Positions 8,076 to 14,254 of a DNA stretch of 21,388 bases are shown here, in pieces. A model generated the notes under the pieces. The model did no database searches. It saw only the letters and a program-made list of their open reading frames with translations, and had not been told where the DNA came from. Each line of letters opens with the position of its first letter. The first letter of the stretch is position 1. The position numbers were made by a program, and so were the translations under genes. The DNA lies in the NCBI GenBank assembly GCA_016793585.1, contig JAEUJR010000798.1, forward strand, positions 1 through 21,388, read 5' to 3'. The stretch is from Archangium sp. GTDB taxonomy: Bacteria > Myxococcota > Myxococcia > Myxococcales > Myxococcaceae.

Positions 8076-8957
8076 ATGCTGACGCGTCTCGCGTGCGCCT
8101 CCACGCTCCTCGCACTGGTGGCTGCCCCTGCCTTCGCGCAGGGCTTCTCCAACGACTTCCAGATCTCGAAGCTGGGCAACCCACAGCCCGACGGCACCGG
8201 GTTCGATCCACGCGCGAACGGAAACTTCCGCGCCTTCGCCCGCCAGTTCGCTGCGGTCATGTCGTCGACCAACGGCATGCCGCCCGAGACCCTTGGCCAT
8301 TCGGGCTTCGCGTTCTCGGTCGACGCCACTTATTACGCGGTCGATCCCTCGACGATGCCGACGCTCGGCACCTTCCGCGGCACCACCTGGTTCCCCAGCG
8401 TGCACCTGCGCAAGGGGCTGCCCTTCTCGTTCGAGGTCGGCGCGCGTGCCTCGTGGTTCCCCGAGAGCCGAATGGGCATGGGCGGCCTCGAGTTGAAGTG
8501 GGCCCTCAACGAAGGGTTCGCGTACATCCCCGACATCGCGGTGCGTGGCTTCGTGAACAAGCTCATCAACAGCCGCGACTTCGATCTCACCTCGGGCGGG
8601 CTCGACCTCGGCATCGGCAAGCAGTTCGCGATCGCCGGCATGGTGACGCTGACGCCCTACGCCGGTTGGAGCCTGGTGTTCGTCGGCGCCTCGACCGGCA
8701 ACATCGACTTCCGGCCCTCACGCACGACGGCCGACGCCGACACCGAGCTCTTCAAGGACTACTACATCTTCACGTCGCTCCAGGCGATCAACAACACCCA
8801 CAACCGGTTCTACGGCGGCCTGCGCTTCATCGGCGGCCACGCGTTGATCAACCTCGAGGTCTCGTACTCCGTCTTCCCGAGCTTCAAGGACGGCAACGAG
8901 ACGCGCACCATCGGTGGCGTGCTGGCGGGCACGGCCTCTCTCGGCTTCGACTTCTAG
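8076..8957 (+). CDS. Predicted outer-membrane beta-barrel protein
   Basis: 293 aa. The ATG at 8076 gives a clean Sec signal peptide, MLTRLACASTLLALVAAPAF-A, with probable cleavage after Ala21 (AFA/Q). A longer TTG frame from 8037 would bury this signal and overlap the promoter. The mature part is made of alternating polar/hydrophobic strands with Gly and aromatic residues (for example GGLELKWAL, GFAYIPDIAVRGF, LTPYAGWSLVFVG, YGGLRFIGGHALINLEVSYSVF). It ends in SLGFDF, and a terminal Phe is the usual signature for BAM-dependent barrel assembly. I do not recognise a specific family; function may be porin-like or structural. It follows the S41 gene by 47 bp but has its own promoter, and its stop lies 4 bp from that of the convergent gene. 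Confidence 0.8.
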   Translation: MLTRLACASTLLALVAAPAFAQGFSNDFQISKLGNPQPDGTGFDPRANGNFRAFARQFAAVMSSTNGMPPETLGHSGFAFSVDATYYAVDPSTMPTLGTFRGTTWFPSVHLRKGLPFSFEVGARASWFPESRMGMGGLELKWALNEGFAYIPDIAVRGFVNKLINSRDFDLTSGGLDLGIGKQFAIAGMVTLTPYAGWSLVFVGASTGNIDFRPSRTTADADTELFKDYYIFTSLQAINNTHNRFYGGLRFIGGHALINLEVSYSVFPSFKDGNETRTIGGVLAGTASLGFDF

Positions 8958-8961
8958 CCAG

Positions 8962-9687
8962 CTAGAGCTTCCCCGACAGCGCCGCCCGCATCGCCGCCGG
9001 CCGGTTGGTGATGAGCCACTCGACGCCCATCGCGCGCAGGCTCCTGGCTTCATCGGGGTCATCCACCGTCCACGCGGCGACCTGCCAGTGCCGCTCGTGC
9101 CACGCGTTCACCCTCGCCGGGGTGCAGGCGCTGAAGTGGGGGTGAACCGAGGTCTTCGCGACGACGGGCAACCAACCGTACGCCTGCGGCACCCACGCGC
9201 GATCGGGGTCGATGAGGAACCCGCGCGACATCGCCGGAAACGCACGCGCGAACCGCACCAGACACAGCGGGTTGAAGCTCGAGACGAACACGCGCTCGGC
9301 GTCGCGGCGTGAGGCCAGCGACTGCCCCACCGCCACCGACAACCCGCGATCGTCGATCACGTCGCACTTGAGCTCGACGTTCACGAAGAAGCTCGTGGGC
9401 ACCGCCTCGAACACCTCTTCGAGCAGCGGAATTCGGGCCGCCCGGAACCCCAGCCGGCTGCCCACGTCGGCCGTCTTCAACTTGCGCCACGGCGTCTTCG
9501 CGACCTCCCAGTGCACGCCCGCCAGCCGATCGAGCCACTCGTCGTGACAGACGACCAGCTCTCCACTCGCACAGCGCATGACGTCGAGCTCGATGCCGTC
9601 GGCGCCCTGCTTCACGGCGCCCTCGAACGCCTCGAGTGTGTTCTCGGGAAAATCAGCGCTCGCCCCGCGGTGCCCCAGAATGCGCAT
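8962..9687 (-). CDS. Glycerophosphodiester phosphodiesterase
   Basis: 241 aa from the ATG at 9687 (a GTG lies one codon earlier at 9690). GGAG six bases before the ATG favours the ATG. Hydrolyses glycerophosphodiesters from phospholipid turnover to glycerol-3-phosphate and an alcohol. GDPD signatures are all present: HRG at 6-8, PENT at 14-17, ELD at 33-35, HD at 48-49, later NVELK and a C-terminal AWTVDD...ITNRP stretch. These supply the catalytic histidines and the acidic Ca/Mg ligands of the TIM barrel. There is no signal peptide, so it should act in the cytoplasm, like the UgpQ type (about 250 aa). It stands alone, divergent from the TatA-like gene and convergent with the outer-membrane protein gene. 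Confidence 0.93.
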   Translation of the reverse strand: MRILGHRGASADFPENTLEAFEGAVKQGADGIELDVMRCASGELVVCHDEWLDRLAGVHWEVAKTPWRKLKTADVGSRLGFRAARIPLLEEVFEAVPTSFFVNVELKCDVIDDRGLSVAVGQSLASRRDAERVFVSSFNPLCLVRFARAFPAMSRGFLIDPDRAWVPQAYGWLPVVAKTSVHPHFSACTPARVNAWHERHWQVAAWTVDDPDEARSLRAMGVEWLITNRPAAMRAALSGKL

Positions 9688-9726
9688 CACCCGCTCCGAA
9701 TGCGCGGGCTCGGGCCGCTCGTCAAG

Positions 9727-9755
9727 TTGCGAAGGCCGTCGTCTTCGAGCAGGGT
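9727..9755 (+). promoter_or_regulatory. Possible promoter of the tatA-like gene
   Basis: TTGCGA (9727-9732), 17 bp, CAGGGT (9750-9755), then six bases to the ATG at 9762. The -10 is weak, and AGGGTGG could instead be read as a Shine-Dalgarno, so the two readings compete. It is listed because spacing repeats that at 8040-8068 and 14178-14206. Confidence 0.35.
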
Positions 9756-9761
9756 GGCACC

Positions 9762-9986
9762 ATGGGCCCGTTCGGCATCGGCGAAATCCTCATGATCGCC
9801 GCCATCCTCGCGATCGTCTTCTCGGCTTCTCGCATGGGGCAGCTGGGCAACGCCCTCGGCAAGTTCGTCCACTCCTTCAAGAAGGCCTCGAAGGGTGAAG
9901 ACTTCGTCGACGTGACGGCCAGCAAGAAGCTCGAGCGCGGCTCCGTAGACGCCCAGGTCGTCGACGGCTCGGTGAAGAAGCCCTGA
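9762..9986 (+). CDS. tatA: TatA/TatE-like twin-arginine translocase subunit
   Basis: 74 aa. One N-terminal membrane helix (about 5-20, IGEILMIAAILAIVF), a short hinge, then an amphipathic helix LGNALGKFVHSFKKASKGED and a polar tail: the TatA layout, including the family's L-G-x-x-L-G-K-x-x-x-x-F-K-K-A pattern. In the Tat pathway TatA multimers let folded proteins cross the inner membrane. The family's Phe-Gly hinge is altered here: Phe20 is kept but Gly21 is Ser. No tatB or tatC is nearby, so these must lie elsewhere, or this is a secondary TatA. A longer frame upstream from 9636 overlaps the divergent phosphodiesterase gene; the ATG at 9762 matches the family N-terminus. Its stop shares a perfect palindrome with the convergent gene's stop. 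Confidence 0.88.
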   Translation: MGPFGIGEILMIAAILAIVFSASRMGQLGNALGKFVHSFKKASKGEDFVDVTASKKLERGSVDAQVVDGSVKKP

Positions 9987-9995
9987 GCGCTCAGG
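9982..9995. repeat. Perfect 14-bp palindrome containing both stop codons
   Basis: CCTGAGCGCTCAGG is its own reverse complement. It contains the TGA of the tatA-like gene (9984-9986) and the TGA of the minus-strand gene (9991-9993). No T-run follows, so it is not a classical terminator. Confidence 0.7.
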
Positions 9996-10728
9996 TGGTC
10001 GCCGCAGCGAGCAGGGTGATGGCCTGCTCCCTGAGGCTCGCGTGCACGCTCGAGTCTCTCGACAGCTCGGTGAGCTCGGCCTTCGAGAGCAACGGCACGA
10101 TGCGGGCGCCCACCTCGATCGGCAGGTAGGGGTTGAAGGCGAGCGCGCGACGCACCGACGGCCTCGTCGTCCAGCGATCGGAGCGCCAGATCTCGACCAG
10201 CGGCTCCGGGCGCGCCGGCCGGCGGGCGGCGATGCGCACCACGAGATCTTCGGTCAGCCGCGCGTTGCGCAACAGCTCACGAACCACCGCCGCGTTGGAG
10301 GCGACCGCGAACCGCGCCATCTCGTCGGGGTTCTGCGTCAGCCGCGCCCGCGACTTCAGAACCCCCAGCGGCTGGTTGAACAGCTTCGCGTCGGCGCGCG
10401 CGGCGGCGGTGGCGTCGTAGGCGGCAGCGGCTTCGCCCTCCGAGAACAGCAGCTCGACGGTCTGCGTCCCCGTCAGCGCAGCCGCACGCCGCAGCAGCTC
10501 GACGTGCGGAATGGCCTCGGTCTCGAGCTCGAGCGCCCTCGAGAAGGCGTGCATCGCCTCAGCCGCGTCGCGTCGTCCCTTCCGCGCCAGCACCTGCACC
10601 TCGTGGAGCAACGTCGCGGCGTCGGTCGGGTCGAGCTCGGCCAACACGCGCGCCGCCGCCTTCCGGCGCACCTCGTCGCCTCCCGAGAGCACGACGATGC
10701 GACGAACGATCAGCGCGCTCGGGCTCAC
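9991..10728 (-). CDS. Alpha-helical repeat (HEAT-like) protein of unknown function
   Basis: 245 aa, no signal peptide or membrane segment. The sequence is a run of short amphipathic helices rich in Ala, Leu and Arg. The C-terminal half has units such as ARFAVASNAAVVRELLRNA, LTEDLVVRIAARR, RRALAFNPYLPIEVGARIV and LTELSRDSSVHASLREQA. The 'A-x-N-P-x-L-P' and 'R-D-S-S-V-x-x-x-L-R' turns recall HEAT/DUF2336-like helical repeats, a protein-interaction scaffold, but I cannot name the family. The GTG start at 10728 overlaps the TGA of the upstream gene in a GTGA junction, so translation is coupled to the zinc-ribbon membrane protein. A partner role with that protein is a fair inference. Confidence 0.75.
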   Translation of the reverse strand: MSPSALIVRRIVVLSGGDEVRRKAAARVLAELDPTDAATLLHEVQVLARKGRRDAAEAMHAFSRALELETEAIPHVELLRRAAALTGTQTVELLFSEGEAAAAYDATAAARADAKLFNQPLGVLKSRARLTQNPDEMARFAVASNAAVVRELLRNARLTEDLVVRIAARRPARPEPLVEIWRSDRWTTRPSVRRALAFNPYLPIEVGARIVPLLSKAELTELSRDSSVHASLREQAITLLAAATT

Positions 10729-12368
10729 GGCGTCGCGGCGGCGGTCGGCTGACCCTCGGGGGTCGCCGTCACCCGAACGCGAAACGCCTTCAGGTCGGGT
10801 GGGTATTCGGCGAACGTGACGAGGAAGGGCGCTGCGCCTCCGCTCTCGATCGAGGGCGCCTTGGTCGAGGTGCGATCCATCAACACCTTGAGCTCGGCGA
10901 CCCCAACGAGCCGGTTCAGCTCTTCGGGGCTTGGGGGCGCGCCGGCGATCACCTCGGCGCTACGCACCAGGGTCGCGCCGTCGAGAATCTCGGCCTTCAC
11001 ACGAACCCGCGTCGTCGCCGGGCTCCGGTTCGTCACCACGCCGCGCACGAAGAACACCGGCCGGCCCATCTTCGTGTCGTAGAGCCCGTTGCTGATGTCT
11101 TCGGCCGTGAAGTCGGACGTGGGCGCGACGAGGGCCTTGAGGCTCGTGCCGATGGACTGCATGTCGAGCTTGCCTTCGTTGACGCTCGCCGTGGCGACGA
11201 CGACGAGGCCGACGACCAGCACGGCCGCGATGAGCACGTTCACGACGATGCCCAGCACCCGGCGCCCGCGCTCCGTGGCCGGGTCGGGCGGCCGCTGCAG
11301 CTGAATGACGCCCGACGGGCTCGACGACGGCACGGGCTGTTCCGGCGCAGGCGCAGCAGGCGCCTCGGCCGGAGAGACGGCAGCAGGCGCCTCTGGAGGC
11401 GCGGCCGCGCTCATGTCGAACAGCGCGTTGCGCGCCTCTTCCTTCGTCGCGCCTTCAGCCACCGTCGGCAGTGGGCCGGCGTGACTCTGGGTGGCCGCAG
11501 CGGCGAAGAAGTCGTCGCCCAGCGCCGGCACCATGTCGGTCGCGGCCTGCGGCGGTGGCGGGTCGGCGTCCATCAGATCCGGCAACATCGACGAGGGGGG
11601 CGGTGCGGCGGGCGGCGGAGCTGCCGCAGCTGCTGGTGGCGGCCCCAACGACGAGAAGTCGAACGACATCGCCGGCGCATCGATCGGGCGAGCCGGCGCC
11701 GACATGCGTGGAGACGGGGCCGGTACGGGGGCTGGTTCTGGAGCCGGAGACGCCGTGAGTGCCGAGAAGTCGAACGGCGAGGGCCCCGGTGGCGGCTTCG
11801 ACGCGGGCGGCGGAGGCGCTGGTGAACGCGCCGGAGCCGGGGGCGCGCCCGCCGAGGGAGGCCCCATCAACGAGGCGAAATCGAACGGGGCCGGGGCCGC
11901 AGCGGGAGCGCTCGGCTTCGCTGGTGCAGGCGGCGCGAGGCTGCCGAAGTCGAAGGGCGACGACGAGGCTGAAGCAGCCGCAGGGGTTGGAACGGGCGGC
12001 GCAGGGGCCGGCGGAACGGGTCTGCCCAGGTCGGGCATTCGAGACGCTTCGACGCCCAGCGCGAACACCCCTGGCCGCGTCTGCTCTTCTTTCGGCACCG
12101 AAGCCGACTGCCCGAACTTGCTGAACGGATCAGCGCTGTCGAGCGGCACCTGCCTCGCTGGCGCCGAGAGCTTTTGGGTCGCCCCAGATGGCGCCGCGCT
12201 GGCCGGCGGAAACGCCCCGCTGGGAGCGCCGCCTGCCGAAACGGCAGACTCCTTCGTCACCCGGAACGTGTGACTGCACTTCGTACAGCGAACCTTGACG
12301 CCCTTGTCGGTGACCTTGTCGTCGGGGATCTTGAACTTCGTCTGGCACTGCTCACACTTGACGATCAT
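10725..12368 (-). CDS. Zinc-ribbon (MJ0042-type) single-pass membrane protein with DUF3426-like domain
   Basis: 547 aa. The N-terminus (1-40) is a zinc ribbon with Cys pairs C5-x2-C8 and C28-x2-C31 (KCEQCQT and RCTKC), followed by FRVTKE as in MJ0042/zinc_ribbon_5 domains. Residues about 41-365 are a low-complexity Pro/Ala/Ser linker holding four copies of a short motif, FDF[GAS][SA]L, at 139-144, 162-167, 199-204 and 236-241. One transmembrane helix lies at about 371-392. The C-terminal part (VFFVRGVVTNRSPATTRVRVKAEILDG split across strands) resembles DUF3426. Topology is probably zinc ribbon and linker in the cytoplasm, C-terminal domain in the periplasm. The family is common in deltaproteobacteria and myxobacteria with unclear function. 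A -10-like TATACT lies at 12405-12400. It is coupled to the following helical-repeat gene. Confidence 0.85.
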   Translation of the reverse strand: MIVKCEQCQTKFKIPDDKVTDKGVKVRCTKCSHTFRVTKESAVSAGGAPSGAFPPASAAPSGATQKLSAPARQVPLDSADPFSKFGQSASVPKEEQTRPGVFALGVEASRMPDLGRPVPPAPAPPVPTPAAASASSSPFDFGSLAPPAPAKPSAPAAAPAPFDFASLMGPPSAGAPPAPARSPAPPPPASKPPPGPSPFDFSALTASPAPEPAPVPAPSPRMSAPARPIDAPAMSFDFSSLGPPPAAAAAPPPAAPPPSSMLPDLMDADPPPPQAATDMVPALGDDFFAAAATQSHAGPLPTVAEGATKEEARNALFDMSAAAPPEAPAAVSPAEAPAAPAPEQPVPSSSPSGVIQLQRPPDPATERGRRVLGIVVNVLIAAVLVVGLVVVATASVNEGKLDMQSIGTSLKALVAPTSDFTAEDISNGLYDTKMGRPVFFVRGVVTNRSPATTRVRVKAEILDGATLVRSAEVIAGAPPSPEELNRLVGVAELKVLMDRTSTKAPSIESGGAAPFLVTFAEYPPDLKAFRVRVTATPEGQPTAAATP

Positions 12369-12399
12369 GGCGGGCGCCCGACTCGACCGGGCTGCCGCA

Positions 12400-12405
12400 A
12401 GTATA
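12400..12405 (-). promoter_or_regulatory. -10 element of the zinc-ribbon gene promoter
   Basis: On the minus strand TATACT (12405 down to 12400) is one mismatch from consensus TATAAT. A leader of about 25 nt would precede the ATG at 12368. I see no good -35 at 17 bp (GGGGGC), so the call rests on the -10. Confidence 0.4.
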
Positions 12406-12420
12406 CGTCATTCAAGGTGC

Positions 12421-12450
12421 TTGCCCCCTTCCTTGCTCGGGTGCTAGGCG
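12421..12450 (+). promoter_or_regulatory. Sigma-70-like promoter of the PhaR-type regulator gene
   Basis: TTGCCC (12421-12426), 18 bp, TAGGCG (12445-12450). It predicts a leader of about 30 nt that carries GGGGAAGG (12476-12483) just before the ATG at 12487. The -35 hexamer is identical to the one at 8040-8045. Confidence 0.5.
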
Positions 12451-12486
12451 CGTTTCGCACTGCGTCAGATTTACTGGGGAAGGCCG

Positions 12487-13098
12487 ATGAGCGAAGCCGA
12501 GCAGACCACGCGCGAGCCGAAGGTCATCAAGCGCTACACGAATCGCAAGCTCTACGACACGGTCGAGAGCCGGTACGTCACGCTCGACGAGATCGCCGAC
12601 ATGGTGAAGCAGGGTGTCGAGGTGCAGATCGTCGACAACCGCACCAAAGAAGATCTGACCTCGGTCACCCTCGCGCAGATCGTCTTCGAAGAAGAGAAGA
12701 AGAAGAACCAGATGCCGCTGTCGGTGCTGCGCGAGATCATTCGCCGCCCGCAAGACTCGCTCAACGAGATCACCGCCACCGTCACGCAGCGCGTGGCCAC
12801 GTTCCGAGAAGAGGCCACCCACCGCATCGACAAGCTGCTGGGCCGCGAAGCCGAGGCCGAGCCGCTCACGCCCGCCGCCCTGCTCACGCAGTCGCAGAAG
12901 GTGGTCGAAGCGTGGCAGGCGAAGATCGACGAGCGCGTGAAGCACGCCATCGAGAACGTGCTGGGCAACCTGCCGGCGCTGGGGCGCGATCTGAACACGC
13001 TCGTGCAGCGCATCGAGCAGATGGAGAAGCGCATCTCGGAGGTCGAAGAGGCGCGTCGCAACGACGATCAGCCGCCCCGCCGCCGCGGCGAGCGCTGA
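12487..13098 (+). CDS. PhaR-type polyhydroxyalkanoate regulator with coiled-coil tail
   Basis: 203 aa. Residues 12-70 match the PHB/PHA accumulation regulator DNA-binding domain: VIKRYTNRKLYDT, SRYVTLDEIADMV, then EDLTSVTLAQIVFEEE. In Ralstonia and relatives PhaR binds both DNA and PHA granules and represses phasin genes. The rest (about 80-190) is charged and helical, with heptad-like stretches and the segment NLPALGRDLNTL...IEQMEKRI at 161-182. It ends in a basic PPRRRGER tail. Its stop abuts the convergent ParA stop (TGATCA), and the 99-aa coiled-coil gene beyond ParA shares the NLP...DLxTL tail motif. Many deltaproteobacteria carry this domain without known PHA synthesis, so granule binding is plausible but not shown. 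No phaC is in the window. Confidence 0.88.
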   Translation: MSEAEQTTREPKVIKRYTNRKLYDTVESRYVTLDEIADMVKQGVEVQIVDNRTKEDLTSVTLAQIVFEEEKKKNQMPLSVLREIIRRPQDSLNEITATVTQRVATFREEATHRIDKLLGREAEAEPLTPAALLTQSQKVVEAWQAKIDERVKHAIENVLGNLPALGRDLNTLVQRIEQMEKRISEVEEARRNDDQPPRRRGER

Positions 13099-13875
13099 TC
13101 ACTTGCCTGCTTTGTCGACCGCCTCGGCGATCGACTGCAGCATCGTCGCGCCGCGGCTCCAGGGCGCGTACTCCCAGATCGTCTTGCCGTGGCTCTGCGC
13201 TTCGTCGACGGTGACGCTGAGCGCGAAGGGCTCGGTGGTGCGTTTGGGAAAGTACTCCTTCAACTTCGCCAGCACTTCGTCGGCGAGCTGGGTCTTCCGG
13301 TACAGCGTCGGCACCACCTGCGTGATGCGCAGCCGCTCGTGCCCGAAGGTGGCCTTCACGTCGGCGACGGTGTCGACCATCTCGGCGCAGCCATCGAGCG
13401 CGAGGTAGGTCGTCGCGACCGGCACCACGACCTCTTCAGCCGCCACGAGAATGTTCGTGGTGGTGAGCCCCAGCGACGGCGGCGCGTCGAAGATGACGAA
13501 GTCGTAGCGCTCGAGCGCGGGCTCCAGCCGGGCCGCCAGGCGGCGCGCGCGTTGTGGGTCGGCCCCCGCCACCGAGGGGAACTCGGCCATGTCTTTCCAC
13601 GAAGGAATGAGTGAGAGGTTCGGCGTCGCCGTCGGCAGGGTCACCGCCTCGAGCGAGACGTTGGGGTCGGTGAGCAGGTGGAAGACGTTCTTCGAGATGG
13701 ACCGCGGGTCGACGCCGAGCGACTTCGCGGCGTGCCCCTGGGTGTCGAGATCGACGAGCAGCACGCGCTTCTTCTTCTTGTCGGCGAAGAAGGCGGCGAC
13801 GTTGACGGCGAGCGTCGTCTTGCAGGTGCCGCCCTTCTCGTTGATGAACGCGATACGCCGCGCGGCCATCGTCAC
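13099..13875 (-). CDS. ParA/Soj-family ATPase with unusual P-loop cysteine
   Basis: 258 aa from GTG 13875; an ATG two codons in (13869) is an alternative. The deviant Walker A is KGGTCKTT at 14-21: signature Lys14 and P-loop Lys19 are kept, but the Gly usual at the fifth position is Cys18. Walker A' is VLLVDLDTQGHAAKSLGVDP and Walker B is FVIFDAPPSLGL, both normal for the chromosomal ParA/Soj class. Such ATPases form ATP dimers on nucleoid DNA and position plasmids, chromosomes or protein cargo. There is no ParB or parS-like site here. The partner is more likely the 99-aa coiled-coil protein just upstream, whose stop overlaps this start (GTGA). That makes an orphan cargo-positioning role, rather than chromosome segregation, the better guess. 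Alternative: a regulator of PHA-like granule partition together with the PhaR-type protein. Confidence 0.9.
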   Translation of the reverse strand: MTMAARRIAFINEKGGTCKTTLAVNVAAFFADKKKKRVLLVDLDTQGHAAKSLGVDPRSISKNVFHLLTDPNVSLEAVTLPTATPNLSLIPSWKDMAEFPSVAGADPQRARRLAARLEPALERYDFVIFDAPPSLGLTTTNILVAAEEVVVPVATTYLALDGCAEMVDTVADVKATFGHERLRITQVVPTLYRKTQLADEVLAKLKEYFPKRTTEPFALSVTVDEAQSHGKTIWEYAPWSRGATMLQSIAEAVDKAGK

Positions 13876-14171
13876 TTCTTCTTCTGGTCGACGAGCACGT
13901 CCACCTTCGACTCGAGCTGACCGAGCAGGCGCTCGAGGTCGTCGATCTTCTCGCGCAGGGTGTCGAGATCACCGGTCGACGGCAGGTTCGCCGCCGACAG
14001 CGCGCTCTTGATCGACTTGTCCATGGTGCCCTTCGCCGACAGCGCCCGCGAGACGAGCGTCTGCACGCCAGCGACGAACTTCTCGTTCGACATCAGCTGC
14101 TGCACGAGCTTGCCGATGCGCTCCTCGCCAGTGGCGACGAGCTTCTTCATCACGGGGTTGTCTTTCAGCAT
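13872..14171 (-). CDS. Small phasin-like coiled-coil protein, ParA partner candidate
   Basis: 99 aa from ATG 14171. A TTG at 14201 gives a longer frame, but it has no ribosome site, while AAAAGGG sits seven bases before the ATG. The N-terminal part is helical (EERIGKLVQQLMSNEKFVAGVQTLVSR). The C-terminal part is a coiled coil, NLPSTGDLDTLREKIDDLER continuing to LESKVDVL, ending in QKKK. The 'P-S/T-x-x-D-L-x-x-L-x-x-x-I-x-x-L' pattern is typical of phasin and PHA-synthase-associated proteins (PhaE/PhaM-like tails), and a matching segment occurs in the PhaR-type protein encoded nearby. The GTGA overlap with parA makes it the natural cargo adaptor or activator of that ATPase, as small partners of orphan ParAs often are. 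Function is inferred from context and motif. Confidence 0.78.
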   Translation of the reverse strand: MLKDNPVMKKLVATGEERIGKLVQQLMSNEKFVAGVQTLVSRALSAKGTMDKSIKSALSAANLPSTGDLDTLREKIDDLERLLGQLESKVDVLVDQKKK

Positions 14172-14177
14172 GGGCCG

Positions 14178-14206
14178 ACCCTTTTCCGCCGCGAGCGACA
14201 AGTCAA
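14178..14206 (-). promoter_or_regulatory. Promoter of the coiled-coil/ParA operon, near-leaderless
   Basis: Minus strand: TTGACT (14206-14201), 17 bp, AAGGGT (14183-14178), then six bases to the ATG at 14171. The -35 is five of six to consensus. The -10 shares the xAGxGT shape seen at 8063-8068. The same purines could act as Shine-Dalgarno if transcription began further upstream. Confidence 0.45.
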
Positions 14207-14254
14207 CGAATGCCTGATGCTCCCCTGCCCGCAGGTTGATAGGAGCCGCCTGCC

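Noticed and set aside
4777..8211. 1144-codon open frame on the minus strand opposite the S41 protease
   Set aside because: Antisense shadow of a G/C-third-position gene: Arg/His/Leu/Asp/Val-heavy with no motif, and the + strand gene has intact protease motifs. The same reasoning removes the long antisense frames at 1064-2683, 14803-16203, 17647-18678 and 20423-21328.
11491..12273. 260-codon Gly/Ala-rich + frame opposite the zinc-ribbon gene
   Set aside because: It is the complement of the Pro/Ala linker; Gly/Ala richness follows automatically from antisense Pro/Ala codons.
13099..14201. Chromosome-partition parAB locus
   Set aside because: The gene next to parA encodes a 99-aa coiled coil with no helix-turn-helix or ParB motifs, and no parS-like inverted repeat was seen.
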